Positions 7,474-17,610 of a DNA stretch of 64,000 bases are shown here, in pieces. The notes beneath the pieces were generated by a model that saw only the letters and a list, made by a program, of their open reading frames with translations, searched no databases and was not told the DNA's origin. Numbering within the stretch: position 1 is the first letter of the stretch; the number at the start of each line of letters is the position of its first letter. Source of the stretch: Armatimonadota bacterium. Lineage in GTDB: Bacteria > Armatimonadota > UBA5829 > DTJY01. Where the stretch lies: NCBI GenBank assembly GCA_017993055.1, contig JAGONM010000005.1, positions 62,001 through 126,000 of the forward strand. The letters run 5' to 3'. Position numbers and translations under genes: made by a program.

Positions 7474-10400
7474 TCAGTTCGCAGGCACGATCAGCGCCAA
7501 GTCGTCCACGTTGGACTGCACCCAGTAGCCGTGCCACGGGGCCAGTGCGGTCTGAGCCACCCAGTCTTCGGGCAGGCCGAAATCGTAGAGTCCCTGCGAC
7601 CCGCTGTCCCACCAGTAACCGAGCGAGTTCATCCAGCCTTCAAGGTGCGAGGCATCGGACATTCCGAGCACATAGATACCGTTCGCGACCTTGACGTTCT
7701 CCCATTCACGGCTCTGAGTGAACGGATGCCCGATAAGCGTCCATCCAGCGGTCGGGAGGGTGATCCACTGATCATCGGTCTGATAGCGGCCCTGGTAGGA
7801 AATGGTCTTCGCGGACGGTGACTGCATCCAGTAACCGTCACCGAGCAGTATCCCTCCGAAGATGTCGGGGGTCCACGTGTCATAGGTATACAGCCCACCG
7901 ACGGAGGCTTCCCAGCGATACAGGGCGCCGTCAATCGGGATGCCGGACAGCACCACATCCGGCGACGGGTCGGACGGAATCGCAGGTACCGCGATCAGGT
8001 TCCATCCGGCCGTCACCGTCCCGCCAGGACTGGAAACGGCGCTAAGCGCAGGATTACGAACGATGTCGTTCACATCCCTCGGCATGATCGTCGGGATATT
8101 CCGACCGGGCACATTCCACGTGTCCGTCGTCGAGACGCCCGTCACCTCCAGACGCTCCCCGACATTCACGACAGTGTTGCTCGTGATACGCACACCGTAG
8201 TGGCCGGAGCCGTCATCCAGGGGGGCGTCCGACCGGTTCGATCCGTCATGGATATAGAAATACCCGGTGTTGGTGTAGTTGACCTTCCCGGTCGTCTTCA
8301 CGAGTAGTCCGACGTTCAGCGGCCCGCGGCCGTCGGTCACGCCGGGGTTCTCCGGACTCGGAGAGTTCCCTCCGAGGTCGCGGTTTCTCACGCCCAGAGG
8401 CACCGGAGGAGTAACCGTCTCGTGCACGACGGGAGGCATCGTCGGGGCGATCGAGCGCTCACCGTCGGTGACACCCAGGATGCCCTGGACCTGCGCCACG
8501 TCACCTCGCTTGACATAGTACCCGGCATCCATATTGACCCTGATGCCGCCGCTTCGGTCGGAGGACTGGATATAGAAGCACGTCGCCCAGACGCCAGAGA
8601 CTATGCCCTCCACATTCACGTAGCTGCCGTCCGGCATCTCGCGCACCGACGATATCGCCGCGCCGCGAGGCCCGGCGGCCTCCGAGAGCATGATGTCGGA
8701 GGCGGTCCGAACCCTGATACACCCGTTGCCGTAACGCGCGCGACGGCCGATCGGCCCCCGGAACATGTAGACCGCCCCGGGCTCGGGCCAAGCCGTCACG
8801 CCGGTCGTCAGAGGAGTCTCGATAACCAGCTCGGCCATGTTGCCGGACATGTCGGCAATGACGGAATAGGGCACCGGATCGCCGTAAGACGTCCCGGAGG
8901 GCTCTCCGTTTGGAACGTTCTTCAGCACGACCGCGCCCATCAATATCGCATACTTGCCCCAGGAGGGATGCTGCGAGATACTCGCATGCGCGAACTCGGG
9001 AATAGTGATACCCGCCGGCATCGCGGGGAGGCCGCCGATGTTGCCGTAGTTGCAGTACACGTCGGATGCGTAGGTTAGAGCGGTGTCAAGCCGAATCCGG
9101 CGCTCGTGACCGCTGGGAGTTGCGAGCATTCCCGTCACCCTGACCGTATCTCCCACCTTCGGCCTCGGCCCAACGTAAGTTGTGGGGTCTCCGGGATCAT
9201 CCATCTGATAGCTGAACGGGTCCTCGGGGATTGGGAACACCATGAGTATGCCGTTGTTCGGGTTGTTCGCGTCGCAGACGTACCATTGATAGCAGTAGCT
9301 CGTCAAGTCCTTGCGCTCGGCAAGCCCCTTCACCGCCGGAGGATTCGGCGATGTATAAGGGCCGGACGTCGCAGCAAAGACCACACCCTTGACGTTACAC
9401 TGCGTCGAATCCGCCAGCGCGCGCGCCTCGGCCACGGTGCAGGCACGAAGATAGAGCGTGGAGGACGACGGGCTGCCTCCCACGACAACCTCAACTGCGG
9501 GCAGGCTTCCGTAGCCAGATTTCACTGCCTGCACCTGGTAGGTGCCCTGGCTGAGCTCGAGCACGGCCACCCCGCTCGAGTTCGTCAGCGCGGATGTGTA
9601 TTCGAACGGATAGCCCGGCAGTCCCGGAGTTCCGCCGGTGGCTCGTACGACGGCGTTTGCGATCGGCCGGTTGGTCTCGTTGTGCTTGACGGTGAAGGTC
9701 ACGTTCGTGCCCGTCACGCGCAGCTGCACGCTGTCACTAACCGAGCCGGAACTGTCGGTGATGACAACGGGCAGGTTGTGAACGGCAACCCTAGCGCCGA
9801 CGGCCGCCTTGAGGCCGGGGACGGTGAAGATCGCCGTCCTTCCGGTGGGATCAGACGGAGCGCTCACTCGAGTGGTACTGATGACGTCCTCGGTGATGCC
9901 CACGGCATCGAGGTCTACTCGAATCTGCTGCGCGTCGGCCCAACCCGCGCCGTCGTACACCCATCCGGTCATGGTGGCCGTGGTGCTGTTGTCGCCGGGG
10001 ACCGACGCAGGCTCCATGGTGTAGAACGTCATCACCGGCAGGTGATCCCCGGTGGTGTTGAAGGTGTTGGTCCTGGTGTTGTAGGACGAAGTTCCCGGTT
10101 CCGTGAACATCGCCCAGTAGTACTGGCCCCACGTAGGCGTAGACTTACCGTAGGTGAACGCGACGTTGCCCACCGCATCGGTCTTGACCATGTGCCCCCA
10201 AGTGACCGTGCCGTATGTGACCGTGGTCACCGCACCGGTCGTCGGGTTGACCTGGTATATCGGGTAGCTTGCAGTAGGGCTATATGCCCTGTTCGCGGAG
10301 ACCCAGAGTTTCGACCCGTCGTGAGCCATGTCAACATCGAAACACGAAGGAATCGAGACCGGCCAGGGCGAACCGGCGGCAACCCAGACGTTGCCGGACT

Positions 10401-11328
10401 TCACCAACTTGTGGAGTTTGCCGTCGTAGCACACATACATCGTATTGCCGGCCGAATTGACCCACAGACCACCGATCTTGAAGTTGTCGTCACTGAGACC
10501 ACCGAGAGAGGCGATGATCACCGGCGTTCCCCACGTCTGGTGGTTCGCCTGGAGCGTCACCTGGTAGACGTCGCCGTATCCGCCCGTGACGTACACATAG
10601 GTCACGCCGCTCACGTCCGTCCTGGCGAACAGAGCCCTGGAGTAGGTCACCGGCGGCGACACCGACTCGATCCCGCTTCCGTCGGGCTTGCAGCAGTATA
10701 CGAGCCGGCTGCTGCGGTCGCCGACGTAGAAGTAGTCATCACCCGCGACACAGACATCCCACGGTGCACTCGCGCCCCAATAGACGCCAGTGTCGTTCAT
10801 CGTGCGGAAGAACGAGCCGTCGCCGCGGTAGACATAGATATCCTGATAGCTCTTGTGCGGGGAGTAGACGTAGCCGAAGTACGGGCTCGCGGCCCTCGTG
10901 TTGACGCCGATCCCATACCATCCCTCGATATCCGGGACGGTGGGGTTCGGCGGGCTGTACTCGACGGTCGGCTGGTCAATCTTGTAGATGCCGGCCTGAG
11001 GACGCCAAGCCGCTTCGTTGACACCCCCCGCCTCAATGACAGCTACATAGCGGTTGGTCGTAAGTCCGTAGTAGAAATGCTCTCGATAGCCCCGGGGCTC
11101 GTTGTAATAGGTTTCGGACTGGACGGGAGGGCCGGTAGGGTTGCCGTTGGCGTCGGAAGGATATATGGTAACGATTACATAAGCGGTATTCGTGTTGAGG
11201 CGATACGACACTTTGGCGAGGCTGCTCTGCGCCCACCCGGTTGGCTCATATACTGCAATCTTTGCTTCGGCGGATGCGGCAATCACCAGCATCAACGCCG
11301 ACACGATGCATAACCGCAGGAGCTTCAT
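7474..11328 (-). CDS. Large secreted multidomain protein with propeller-like, OB-like and GW/GYW C-terminal modules
   Basis: A 1284-residue exported protein. A classical signal peptide ends at AEA (residues 1-22). Residues ~100-430 contain repeated Tyr/Asp/Gly beta strands (for example YFYVGDRSSRLVYC and NTMYVCYDGKLHKL) that suggest a beta-propeller. A CarboxypepD_reg/CnaB-like Ig segment follows (~570-650), then several OB-like units with VGDTVRVTG, RGDVAQVQG and VGERLEVTG motifs (~660-1080). The last ~180 residues carry the GW...GYW module shared with the four plus-strand proteins from 11955 to 24694. No catalytic domain is recognised. The start has GAGGAGG 5 nt upstream. Function is probably extracellular binding or scaffolding (inference). 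Confidence 0.8.
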   Translation of the reverse strand: MKLLRLCIVSALMLVIAASAEAKIAVYEPTGWAQSSLAKVSYRLNTNTAYVIVTIYPSDANGNPTGPPVQSETYYNEPRGYREHFYYGLTTNRYVAVIEAGGVNEAAWRPQAGIYKIDQPTVEYSPPNPTVPDIEGWYGIGVNTRAASPYFGYVYSPHKSYQDIYVYRGDGSFFRTMNDTGVYWGASAPWDVCVAGDDYFYVGDRSSRLVYCCKPDGSGIESVSPPVTYSRALFARTDVSGVTYVYVTGGYGDVYQVTLQANHQTWGTPVIIASLGGLSDDNFKIGGLWVNSAGNTMYVCYDGKLHKLVKSGNVWVAAGSPWPVSIPSCFDVDMAHDGSKLWVSANRAYSPTASYPIYQVNPTTGAVTTVTYGTVTWGHMVKTDAVGNVAFTYGKSTPTWGQYYWAMFTEPGTSSYNTRTNTFNTTGDHLPVMTFYTMEPASVPGDNSTTATMTGWVYDGAGWADAQQIRVDLDAVGITEDVISTTRVSAPSDPTGRTAIFTVPGLKAAVGARVAVHNLPVVITDSSGSVSDSVQLRVTGTNVTFTVKHNETNRPIANAVVRATGGTPGLPGYPFEYTSALTNSSGVAVLELSQGTYQVQAVKSGYGSLPAVEVVVGGSPSSSTLYLRACTVAEARALADSTQCNVKGVVFAATSGPYTSPNPPAVKGLAERKDLTSYCYQWYVCDANNPNNGILMVFPIPEDPFSYQMDDPGDPTTYVGPRPKVGDTVRVTGMLATPSGHERRIRLDTALTYASDVYCNYGNIGGLPAMPAGITIPEFAHASISQHPSWGKYAILMGAVVLKNVPNGEPSGTSYGDPVPYSVIADMSGNMAELVIETPLTTGVTAWPEPGAVYMFRGPIGRRARYGNGCIRVRTASDIMLSEAAGPRGAAISSVREMPDGSYVNVEGIVSGVWATCFYIQSSDRSGGIRVNMDAGYYVKRGDVAQVQGILGVTDGERSIAPTMPPVVHETVTPPVPLGVRNRDLGGNSPSPENPGVTDGRGPLNVGLLVKTTGKVNYTNTGYFYIHDGSNRSDAPLDDGSGHYGVRITSNTVVNVGERLEVTGVSTTDTWNVPGRNIPTIMPRDVNDIVRNPALSAVSSPGGTVTAGWNLIAVPAIPSDPSPDVVLSGIPIDGALYRWEASVGGLYTYDTWTPDIFGGILLGDGYWMQSPSAKTISYQGRYQTDDQWITLPTAGWTLIGHPFTQSREWENVKVANGIYVLGMSDASHLEGWMNSLGYWWDSGSQGLYDFGLPEDWVAQTALAPWHGYWVQSNVDDLALIVPAN

Positions 11329-11489
11329 CCGATCCTCCTCATCAATCCTGGCTGTTCGTAGTCGACCTGCCCGGCAACTGATCGGATACGCTCAGACTCC
11401 TACTCCCGGAAGACCCAGGGAAGGGAAAGGCGTCCTTTGGGAGCGCGGGGCGAACGACAACCCGCGCCGGAACGCATCTGTCCGGCAGA

Positions 11490-11630
11490 TTGTTCCAGCG
11501 TATATCGCTATTATACTACAACTCGGCTCAAATGCGTCCGTGCGGGCCGAAAAACCAGTATTATTACCTGCAGGCGCTGTTTCGGAGTCGCGAAGGCCCC
11601 CGTATCGGCCGGTACTAGTACGGGGTTTTT
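11490..11630 (+). ncRNA. Candidate small RNA unit (promoter plus terminator, no ORF)
   Basis: In the 626-nt gap between divergent secreted-protein genes, TTGTTC (11490-11495), a 16-nt spacer and TATACT (11512-11517) are followed about 80 nt later by a stem-loop with five Ts ending at 11630. A transcript of roughly 105 nt from about 11524 is implied. No convincing ORF lies inside and I recognise no known RNA family, so it is a hypothesis based only on signal spacing. The rest of the gap (11331-11489) shows nothing I can name except a minus-strand TATAAT at 11510-11515, possibly the -10 box of the 7474-11328 gene. Confidence 0.3.
11598..11630 (+). terminator. Intrinsic terminator upstream of the glycosidase cluster
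   Basis: CCCCGTA (11598-11604) pairs with TACGGGG (11619-11625), followed directly by TTTTT (11626-11630). It lies 10 nt before the next promoter and has no recognised gene upstream on the same strand. Confidence 0.65.
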
Positions 11631-11640
11631 GGCATTTCTG

Positions 11641-11669
11641 TTGACAAGGAGCGGGTTTGAGGATATACT
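11641..11669 (+). promoter_or_regulatory. Consensus-like promoter of the GHL10 gene cluster
   Basis: TTGACA (11641-11646), a 17-nt spacer and TATACT (11664-11669). The predicted start near 11676 gives a ~280-nt untranslated leader before the ATG at 11955. I see no known riboswitch pattern in that leader. Confidence 0.85.
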
Positions 11670-11954
11670 TATTGTGCGCGGTTTTACTGGAGGCTGGTCG
11701 CCATCCGGTGGTATCCATACGTTGCGTGTGCCGCCTGAGACGTGGGAATCGTGATCTCGCCGATGGGCCTGTTGTCCTCCGATCGCTAGGAACAGCAAGT
11801 GTGCGTGGTCTGTCCCCCCATGTCTGCCAACGGCCTGCGCGTGCGTCTGGTATCTCCAGGTCGGTTTGCGACCATCCCGGCCAAGTGAAGACCTGCCTGT
11901 CAGATGAGACGGCGATTCCATCATCGGCAGGCGCGGCAGTACAGGTCGAGAAAT

Positions 11955-14585
11955 ATGGGAACGAGAGAGTCTCTCAGAGCCGCGCTCATACGGCTGATCC
12001 CGCTGGCGCTAGTGCTGGCATCCGCGGTGCCGTGCGTCTCGCAGACCGCGGAGGACCGCACGCTGTGGGTCTCCGCCTGGGGACCCGGGATCAAGAACGG
12101 GGCTGAGGTCACCGCCCTCGTCAACAGGGCGAAGAGCGGGAACTTCAACGCCATCGCCGCGCAGGTGCGCAAGACAGGCGACGCGTACTACTTCCCCACC
12201 CGCCCCAACCGCGACGTCCGGGCAGGCGACATCGCCGCCGATTACGATCCGCTCCTCGACCTCTGCACTCAGGCTCACGCACAGGGAATCCGGGTCTACG
12301 CCTGGGTGGTGGCTCAGCGCATTGCCTCGGTCGCGCCGCCCGATCCGGACCACCTCATGAACAGGCATCCCGACTGGCTCACGCAGACCATCACGGGCGG
12401 AACGCTATTCAGCGGCGAGGGCTACTACGCAGACCCGGGGAATCCCGGCGCCGCCGAGTGGAACTATAACACGGCCATGGACCTGATCCTACACTACCCG
12501 ATAGACGGCCTGCTGTTCGACTACATTCGATATCCCAACCAGAACTCCGGCTACAACGCCGCCGCTCTCGACAGGTTCCGCGTGCGGTACGGGCTGGGCA
12601 GCGCGTACGTCCCGAACTACACCGATTCGCTCTGGTCGGCATGGCGGCGCGAGCAGGTTACACACTTCATGCGGAGGGTCTACGCAAACGCGCTCGAGAC
12701 GCGGCCGGAAATCGTCATCGGCGCGTCCACATACGGCGATCGAAACGACGCATACACGTATCGTTTCCAGGACTGGCGGTCCTGGATGATGAGCGGGATC
12801 ATGGACTGCAACTACCCGATGATCTACACGACCAGCAACACGACCTTCAACACGCGCATCGGCGACTGCGTGGCGAACGGTGGAGCGCGTTGGACCTGCG
12901 TGCTGCAGGGATCATACCTGAATACAATCGCCAACACGATGTCACAGATCGGGCTGGCCAGATCGGCCGGAGCGAAGGGCGCAGGCATATATCGGTACTG
13001 CTACACGCACAGCGGAGACACCAACTCATCAGCGGATGACGAGCCGACGTTCTACTCTACCCTGACCTCTCAGGCATTCACGCAGCCGGTGAGCCCACCG
13101 GCTATGCCGTGGAAGACCTCGCCGACCGTCGGTCACGTCAAAGGGACGATCGTAGATTCAGTGCAGGGAAAGGGCGTTGACGCCGCCTGGGTAATGATAG
13201 AGCCCATAGGAGGAGGCGGATACGGCACCTATTCCGACGGCAACGGTTTCTACGCATACATGAACCTGGCTCCCGGCGACTACAACATCAGCGTCAGCAA
13301 GGACGGCTTCTACGCTACCAAACCGGTGACCATCAGCGCAGGGAGCGTCAGCACTGTGGACTTCGTCGCGTCGGGCGTGGAGGCCGCAGGCGCGGGATTT
13401 GCCAAGCTGCTTCCAGACGGCTCCGGTGTCGCCCTGCCGCCGATGACAGTGACAGCCGGAAACACTCAGCTCCGAAACAGATTCTACATCGAAGACGCCA
13501 ATCACGCCTCGGGGATCGCCGTCGAACTCCCCTCGCAGACGGACGTGCTCGTCTGCCCGGGCGACCTGGTGAGGGTCTTTGGAACGGTCATGACGACGGC
13601 CGACGGCGAGCGGGTGATCGCCAATCCGCTCGTGCATACCGTGGAGGCCGACCACGGTGCCGCGACGCCCGTCGGCGTCAGGGGGAAGGATCTGGCCGGC
13701 ACCTCGGCGGCATCGGCGCAGGCGGGCGCGGATGCGGGGAAGGCAGGAATCTTCGTCGAGGCCGTCGGCAAGGTCACGGCGGTGGACGCCGCGTCGAAGA
13801 TTTTCTACATTGAAGACGGCAGCCTCATCAGCGACGGCTCGGGGGCGACAGGACTGAGAGTGCGGTATTCCGGCCTAGCTGACGGCAACCCGTTCTCGCC
13901 GCCGCCGCTCAATGCCCGAGTTCGAGTGACGGGCATCGTCGGCATCGAGAGCATTATCGGCGCGCCTCACTGCACGCTGATCCCCAGGGAGCAGAACGAC
14001 GTCTCGATCGAGCCGGGCACCGCCGTGCAGTCGCCGGTCGGAGCGGTGTCCGACGGGTGGAACCTCGTCTCGATCCCCGGTACGCCCTGGGAGCCGTCAC
14101 CATCGAGCGTTTTCGGAGGCATGACGATTGACGCGGCGCTCTATCAGTGGGACAACCGCACACAGAGCCTGATAGGCTATGACGATTGGACGCCCGAGTC
14201 GTTCGGGCGGGTCTTCAGAGGAGACGGATACTGGCTCGTTGCGGACTCGGCGCATCAGCTCGATGTGACGGTGTACGGCAATGCATCGAGCAACTTCCTG
14301 ATAGCTCTCCCAAAGGCCGGATGGACCCTGTTCGGCAACCCATTCGACTCCGAGAGGCCGTGGGGCAGTTTCCTTGTGACCGACGGGCTGGAGGCGAAGA
14401 CCTTGGCATCGGCCGCCCAGGCCGGCGCCTGGCTCAACTCTATCGGATATTGGTGGGATTCGAGCGTGCAGAGCCTGTACGACATAGGGCTGCCAGAGGA
14501 TTTCCCGAGCACTGAGATCATGCGACCGTGGCATGGGTACTGGCTGCAGACGCATGTGGATGACTTGTCGCTGATTGCGAGATAG
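11955..14585 (+). CDS. Secreted GHL10-type glycoside-hydrolase-like protein with OB-like and GW/GYW modules
   Basis: An 876-residue exported protein. A signal peptide covers residues ~1-30. A GHL10 (DUF187/YddW-like) TIM-barrel domain follows at ~35-379, with the family hallmarks QVRKTGDAYY, AHAQGIRVYAWVV and DGLLFDYIRYP; the Asp in FDYIRYP is a likely active-site or sugar-contact residue. A CnaB/CarboxypepD_reg-like domain (~393-475), two OB-like units with FYIED and GDLVRVFG motifs (~480-690) and the shared C-terminal GW/GYW module (701-876) complete it. It lacks the golvesin-like and FN3 parts of its three downstream relatives. ATG 11955 is chosen because a signal peptide follows directly. 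The substrate is probably a surface or environmental glycan, not determinable. Confidence 0.85.
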   Translation: MGTRESLRAALIRLIPLALVLASAVPCVSQTAEDRTLWVSAWGPGIKNGAEVTALVNRAKSGNFNAIAAQVRKTGDAYYFPTRPNRDVRAGDIAADYDPLLDLCTQAHAQGIRVYAWVVAQRIASVAPPDPDHLMNRHPDWLTQTITGGTLFSGEGYYADPGNPGAAEWNYNTAMDLILHYPIDGLLFDYIRYPNQNSGYNAAALDRFRVRYGLGSAYVPNYTDSLWSAWRREQVTHFMRRVYANALETRPEIVIGASTYGDRNDAYTYRFQDWRSWMMSGIMDCNYPMIYTTSNTTFNTRIGDCVANGGARWTCVLQGSYLNTIANTMSQIGLARSAGAKGAGIYRYCYTHSGDTNSSADDEPTFYSTLTSQAFTQPVSPPAMPWKTSPTVGHVKGTIVDSVQGKGVDAAWVMIEPIGGGGYGTYSDGNGFYAYMNLAPGDYNISVSKDGFYATKPVTISAGSVSTVDFVASGVEAAGAGFAKLLPDGSGVALPPMTVTAGNTQLRNRFYIEDANHASGIAVELPSQTDVLVCPGDLVRVFGTVMTTADGERVIANPLVHTVEADHGAATPVGVRGKDLAGTSAASAQAGADAGKAGIFVEAVGKVTAVDAASKIFYIEDGSLISDGSGATGLRVRYSGLADGNPFSPPPLNARVRVTGIVGIESIIGAPHCTLIPREQNDVSIEPGTAVQSPVGAVSDGWNLVSIPGTPWEPSPSSVFGGMTIDAALYQWDNRTQSLIGYDDWTPESFGRVFRGDGYWLVADSAHQLDVTVYGNASSNFLIALPKAGWTLFGNPFDSERPWGSFLVTDGLEAKTLASAAQAGAWLNSIGYWWDSSVQSLYDIGLPEDFPSTEIMRPWHGYWLQTHVDDLSLIAR

Positions 14586-14660
14586 CTTAGTTTATGCCGA
14601 GCACCCTGGCGGCCCGCGCAGCCGAGATGGGCGAACTCGAGACCGAGAGAAAGGCGTTTG

Positions 14661-17375
14661 ATGGCTAGATACCTAATCGCGGCACTGATGATGGCCGTCA
14701 TGGCGGCTCAGGGATATGCAGCGCCGATCGAGATAATCCTCGACAACCCGAGCGCGACGCTGGTCGGCACCTGGGCAACCGGAACGACCGCATCCGGGAG
14801 ATACGGGAGCGACTACTACTGGTGCGCTCAGTCCACGTCGGGCGGCAGGACAGCCACGTACACGCCAAGCATCCCCGTGACCGCAAGCGACTGGGAGGTC
14901 TACTCCTGGTATCCCGCCGGCACGAACCGCCCTACGCAGGCCGAGTACCTGATACACTCGGCAGGCGGAGACTACTACGTCTACGTGAACCAACAGATCA
15001 ACGGCGGCCAGTGGGTGCAGGTCGGAACATACTCGTTCCTAGCCGGTACAAGCGGATACGCCCGGATCACGAACCGGGGTGACGAGGGCAAGAACGTGAT
15101 GGCGGACGCATTCAGATTCTACTGCCCGTCAGGCGGCGTAGACACCATTCCCCCGACGATATTCAGCGTGGCGGCCGAGCCCGACTACAAGTCGGCGACG
15201 ATCCGCTGGAGCACGAACGAGGCCGCTACATCGCAAGTGGAGTACGGCCTTACAGCCGCCTACGGAAGCCAGACCGCGAAGAAGCCGGGGCCGGCGATGC
15301 AGCACATCGCATACGTGACGGGCCTCTCACCGGCGACGACCTACCACTATCGGGTCAAGTCCGAGGACAGCGCGGGCAACCTCGGCGTATCGGGCGACTT
15401 TACTTTCGCTACGACAAGCGCGCCGAAGCCGGAGTACAGGGCAATGTGGGTGGACACATGGGGCGAAGGCATACTGAACCCGTCTCAGGTCACGACGCTG
15501 GTGAACACCGCCAAGACCCACAACTACAACGTGATCATCCCTGAGATCAGGAAGGCAGGCGACGCTTACTATGACTCGGCCTACGAGCCGAGGGCCACCA
15601 ACATCACCCAGCCGCTGCCCTGGGACCCGCTTCAGGACCTGATCACCAAGGCGCACGCCGAGGGAATCGAAGTGCATGCGTGGATAGTGACCTACAGGAT
15701 ATGGCGGGTGGCATGGGGGGCGGCGCCTCCCTATCACATGTGGACGCTGCACCCTGAGTGGGTGATGCTGAGCAAGACGGGAGAAGACAACGACGGCTCC
15801 AGCTATTTCTTCGACCCCGGAGTGCCGCAGGTCCAGCGCTACGTGTGCGAGGTCGTCAAGGATATCGTAGGCAAGTACGAGATTGACGGGTTCAACTTCG
15901 ACTACATACGCTACATGGGCGCGGAGTGGGGCTACAATCCCATCGCAAGACAGCGCTTCTACAATGAATACGGTTACTACCCACCCACCAGTGACAACGG
16001 CGCGCAGTGGGACAACTGGTGCGACTACAGGCGCACTCAGGTAACGGACCTGGTCAGAAAGTGCTATCTCGAGGCCACGAAGATCAGGCCTCAGATCAAG
16101 ATGTCCGCCTGTCTCACCGGCGGAGGCGGACTGTATCCCACGTATGATTTCACCAACACATCAACATACTACGACGTCTTCCAGAACTGGCCGGCCTGGG
16201 CCGAGGAAGGAATCCTGGACCTCCTGACCCCGATGGGCTACAAGGACGAGGACATTCCCACATCGGCACGCGACTATCGCGACTGGACGGACTTCTTCGT
16301 GGACCACCGCTACGGCAGGCACATGGCCAAGGGCCAGGGCGCATACATGAACTCGATCGAGAACAGCATCATCCAGATGCAGTATGCGCGGGATGCGGGA
16401 GCGGACGGGATGGTGACCTACAGCTACCGATCCACGAACGACGAAGGCAGGCCGAACTCGGAGTTCTACAACGCAGTGAGTTCGACCGTATTCGCTTCCC
16501 CGGCGGCGATTCCCGAAATGCCTTGGAAGACGAACCCGACCGGAGGTATCATCTTCGGCACGGTGACGAAAGCGTCAGGCGCTCCGGACCCGATATACTG
16601 GCAGTGGCTGTACAAGGCCACCGTGAGCATAAGCGGCCCGGTCACGCTGAACACAGTCACGGACGCGACCGGCACGTACGGGTTCATTGACCTTCCGCCG
16701 GGGACTTACACTGTCACATACTCCAAGACAGGCTACCCCAACCGGGTGATAAGCGGCCTGGAACTGTCCGCCGGACAGGTGATCCGCAGGGACGTGGCGC
16801 TCGGAACGGTAACGGTGACGTCGCCCGCGGGCGTGGTCGTGAACGGGTGGAGCCTGTTCAGCCTTCCGGTGGACCCGGTGAATCCCGATCCGGCCTCGGT
16901 GATGAACGGCATAGACATAGACGGCCGGCTCTACGGGTGGAACAATGCGACGCAGAGCCTGACGGCCTACGACGTATGGTCGCCGGAAGCGTTCGGGAAC
17001 ATGAACGTGGAGAACGGTTACTGGCTGGATTCGAACTCCGCCGGAGCCATATCCTACGAGGGCTACCCGAGCAATGCCACGGCGCGCGACATACCGCTGT
17101 CCAAGTCCGGCTGGGCGATCATCGGATGCCCCTTCACCAGCAACAAGCAGTGGCCTGACACCGCTGCCACGCACGGAGGACAGACCGTGCCGCTTTCCAC
17201 GGCGGTATACACCAACAACTGGCTGACCTCGATCGGATACTGGTGGGATGCGACGGTTCAGAGCCTGAGCGACATCGGACTCCCCGAGGACTTCCCGTCC
17301 TCCGAGACGCTTCAGCCGTGGCACGGCTACTGGATTCAGACCAACGTGGACGACCTGACTCTCAGGTTGAGATGA
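14661..17375 (+). CDS. Secreted GHL10 protein with golvesin-like, FN3 and GW/GYW modules (copy A)
   Basis: A 904-residue exported protein. Signal peptide 1-21; golvesin/Xly-type carbohydrate-binding-like beta domain (~22-157); one fibronectin type III domain (~165-255) with the TSQVEYG strand; GHL10 barrel (~257-610) with EIRKAGDAYY, GIEVHAWIVTYR and GFNFDYIRY; a CnaB-like Ig domain (~620-720); and the GW/GYW module (729-904). ATG 14661 follows AAGG by 6 nt. It begins 75 nt after the previous gene in the same direction, so co-transcription is likely. Nucleotides 16524-17362 are repeated without visible change in the next gene, pointing to recent duplication or gene conversion. Probably a cell-surface or secreted glycan hydrolase. 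Confidence 0.88.
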   Translation: MARYLIAALMMAVMAAQGYAAPIEIILDNPSATLVGTWATGTTASGRYGSDYYWCAQSTSGGRTATYTPSIPVTASDWEVYSWYPAGTNRPTQAEYLIHSAGGDYYVYVNQQINGGQWVQVGTYSFLAGTSGYARITNRGDEGKNVMADAFRFYCPSGGVDTIPPTIFSVAAEPDYKSATIRWSTNEAATSQVEYGLTAAYGSQTAKKPGPAMQHIAYVTGLSPATTYHYRVKSEDSAGNLGVSGDFTFATTSAPKPEYRAMWVDTWGEGILNPSQVTTLVNTAKTHNYNVIIPEIRKAGDAYYDSAYEPRATNITQPLPWDPLQDLITKAHAEGIEVHAWIVTYRIWRVAWGAAPPYHMWTLHPEWVMLSKTGEDNDGSSYFFDPGVPQVQRYVCEVVKDIVGKYEIDGFNFDYIRYMGAEWGYNPIARQRFYNEYGYYPPTSDNGAQWDNWCDYRRTQVTDLVRKCYLEATKIRPQIKMSACLTGGGGLYPTYDFTNTSTYYDVFQNWPAWAEEGILDLLTPMGYKDEDIPTSARDYRDWTDFFVDHRYGRHMAKGQGAYMNSIENSIIQMQYARDAGADGMVTYSYRSTNDEGRPNSEFYNAVSSTVFASPAAIPEMPWKTNPTGGIIFGTVTKASGAPDPIYWQWLYKATVSISGPVTLNTVTDATGTYGFIDLPPGTYTVTYSKTGYPNRVISGLELSAGQVIRRDVALGTVTVTSPAGVVVNGWSLFSLPVDPVNPDPASVMNGIDIDGRLYGWNNATQSLTAYDVWSPEAFGNMNVENGYWLDSNSAGAISYEGYPSNATARDIPLSKSGWAIIGCPFTSNKQWPDTAATHGGQTVPLSTAVYTNNWLTSIGYWWDATVQSLSDIGLPEDFPSSETLQPWHGYWIQTNVDDLTLRLR
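16524..17362 (+). repeat. 839-bp direct repeat, copy 1
   Basis: Covers the CnaB-like domain and the whole GW/GYW module of the 14661 gene. It matches 19510-20348 at a constant 2986-nt offset. Reading frames on both strands inside the two copies give identical peptides, so silent sites are also conserved. Identity stops sharply on both sides. Confidence 0.9.
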
Positions 17376-17610
17376 GAATGGGAACCGCAGGGCGCGCCGA
17401 ACGTCTGTAGAATGGCGGTCTTGAACCTGAGAAATCTGCGGTATAGCGGGGAAAACGGGCGGATTGGCATTGATCTTGCAGTAGATGAGCTTGGCGGCGT
17501 TCAAGCGCACGCCTTGGACATACAAACTCTCAGGTAGGGAGGCGGGCAGTGGGGCCTCTCATGAGCATAGCACGGCAATCACCAACGCTGGAAATCGGAG
17601 GTAAAGCATC

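Noticed and set aside
9106-11313. 735-codon open frame on the plus strand
   Set aside because: It lies wholly antisense to the 7474-11328 secreted protein, has an Arg/His/Gly/Val-rich composition typical of the complement of GC-rich coding DNA, and shows no recognisable domain or ribosome-binding site.
11676-11954. Riboswitch in the 280-nt leader of the first GHL10 gene
   Set aside because: I compared it by eye with cyclic-di-GMP, cobalamin, TPP and SAM riboswitch landmarks and found no match. The length alone is not evidence.
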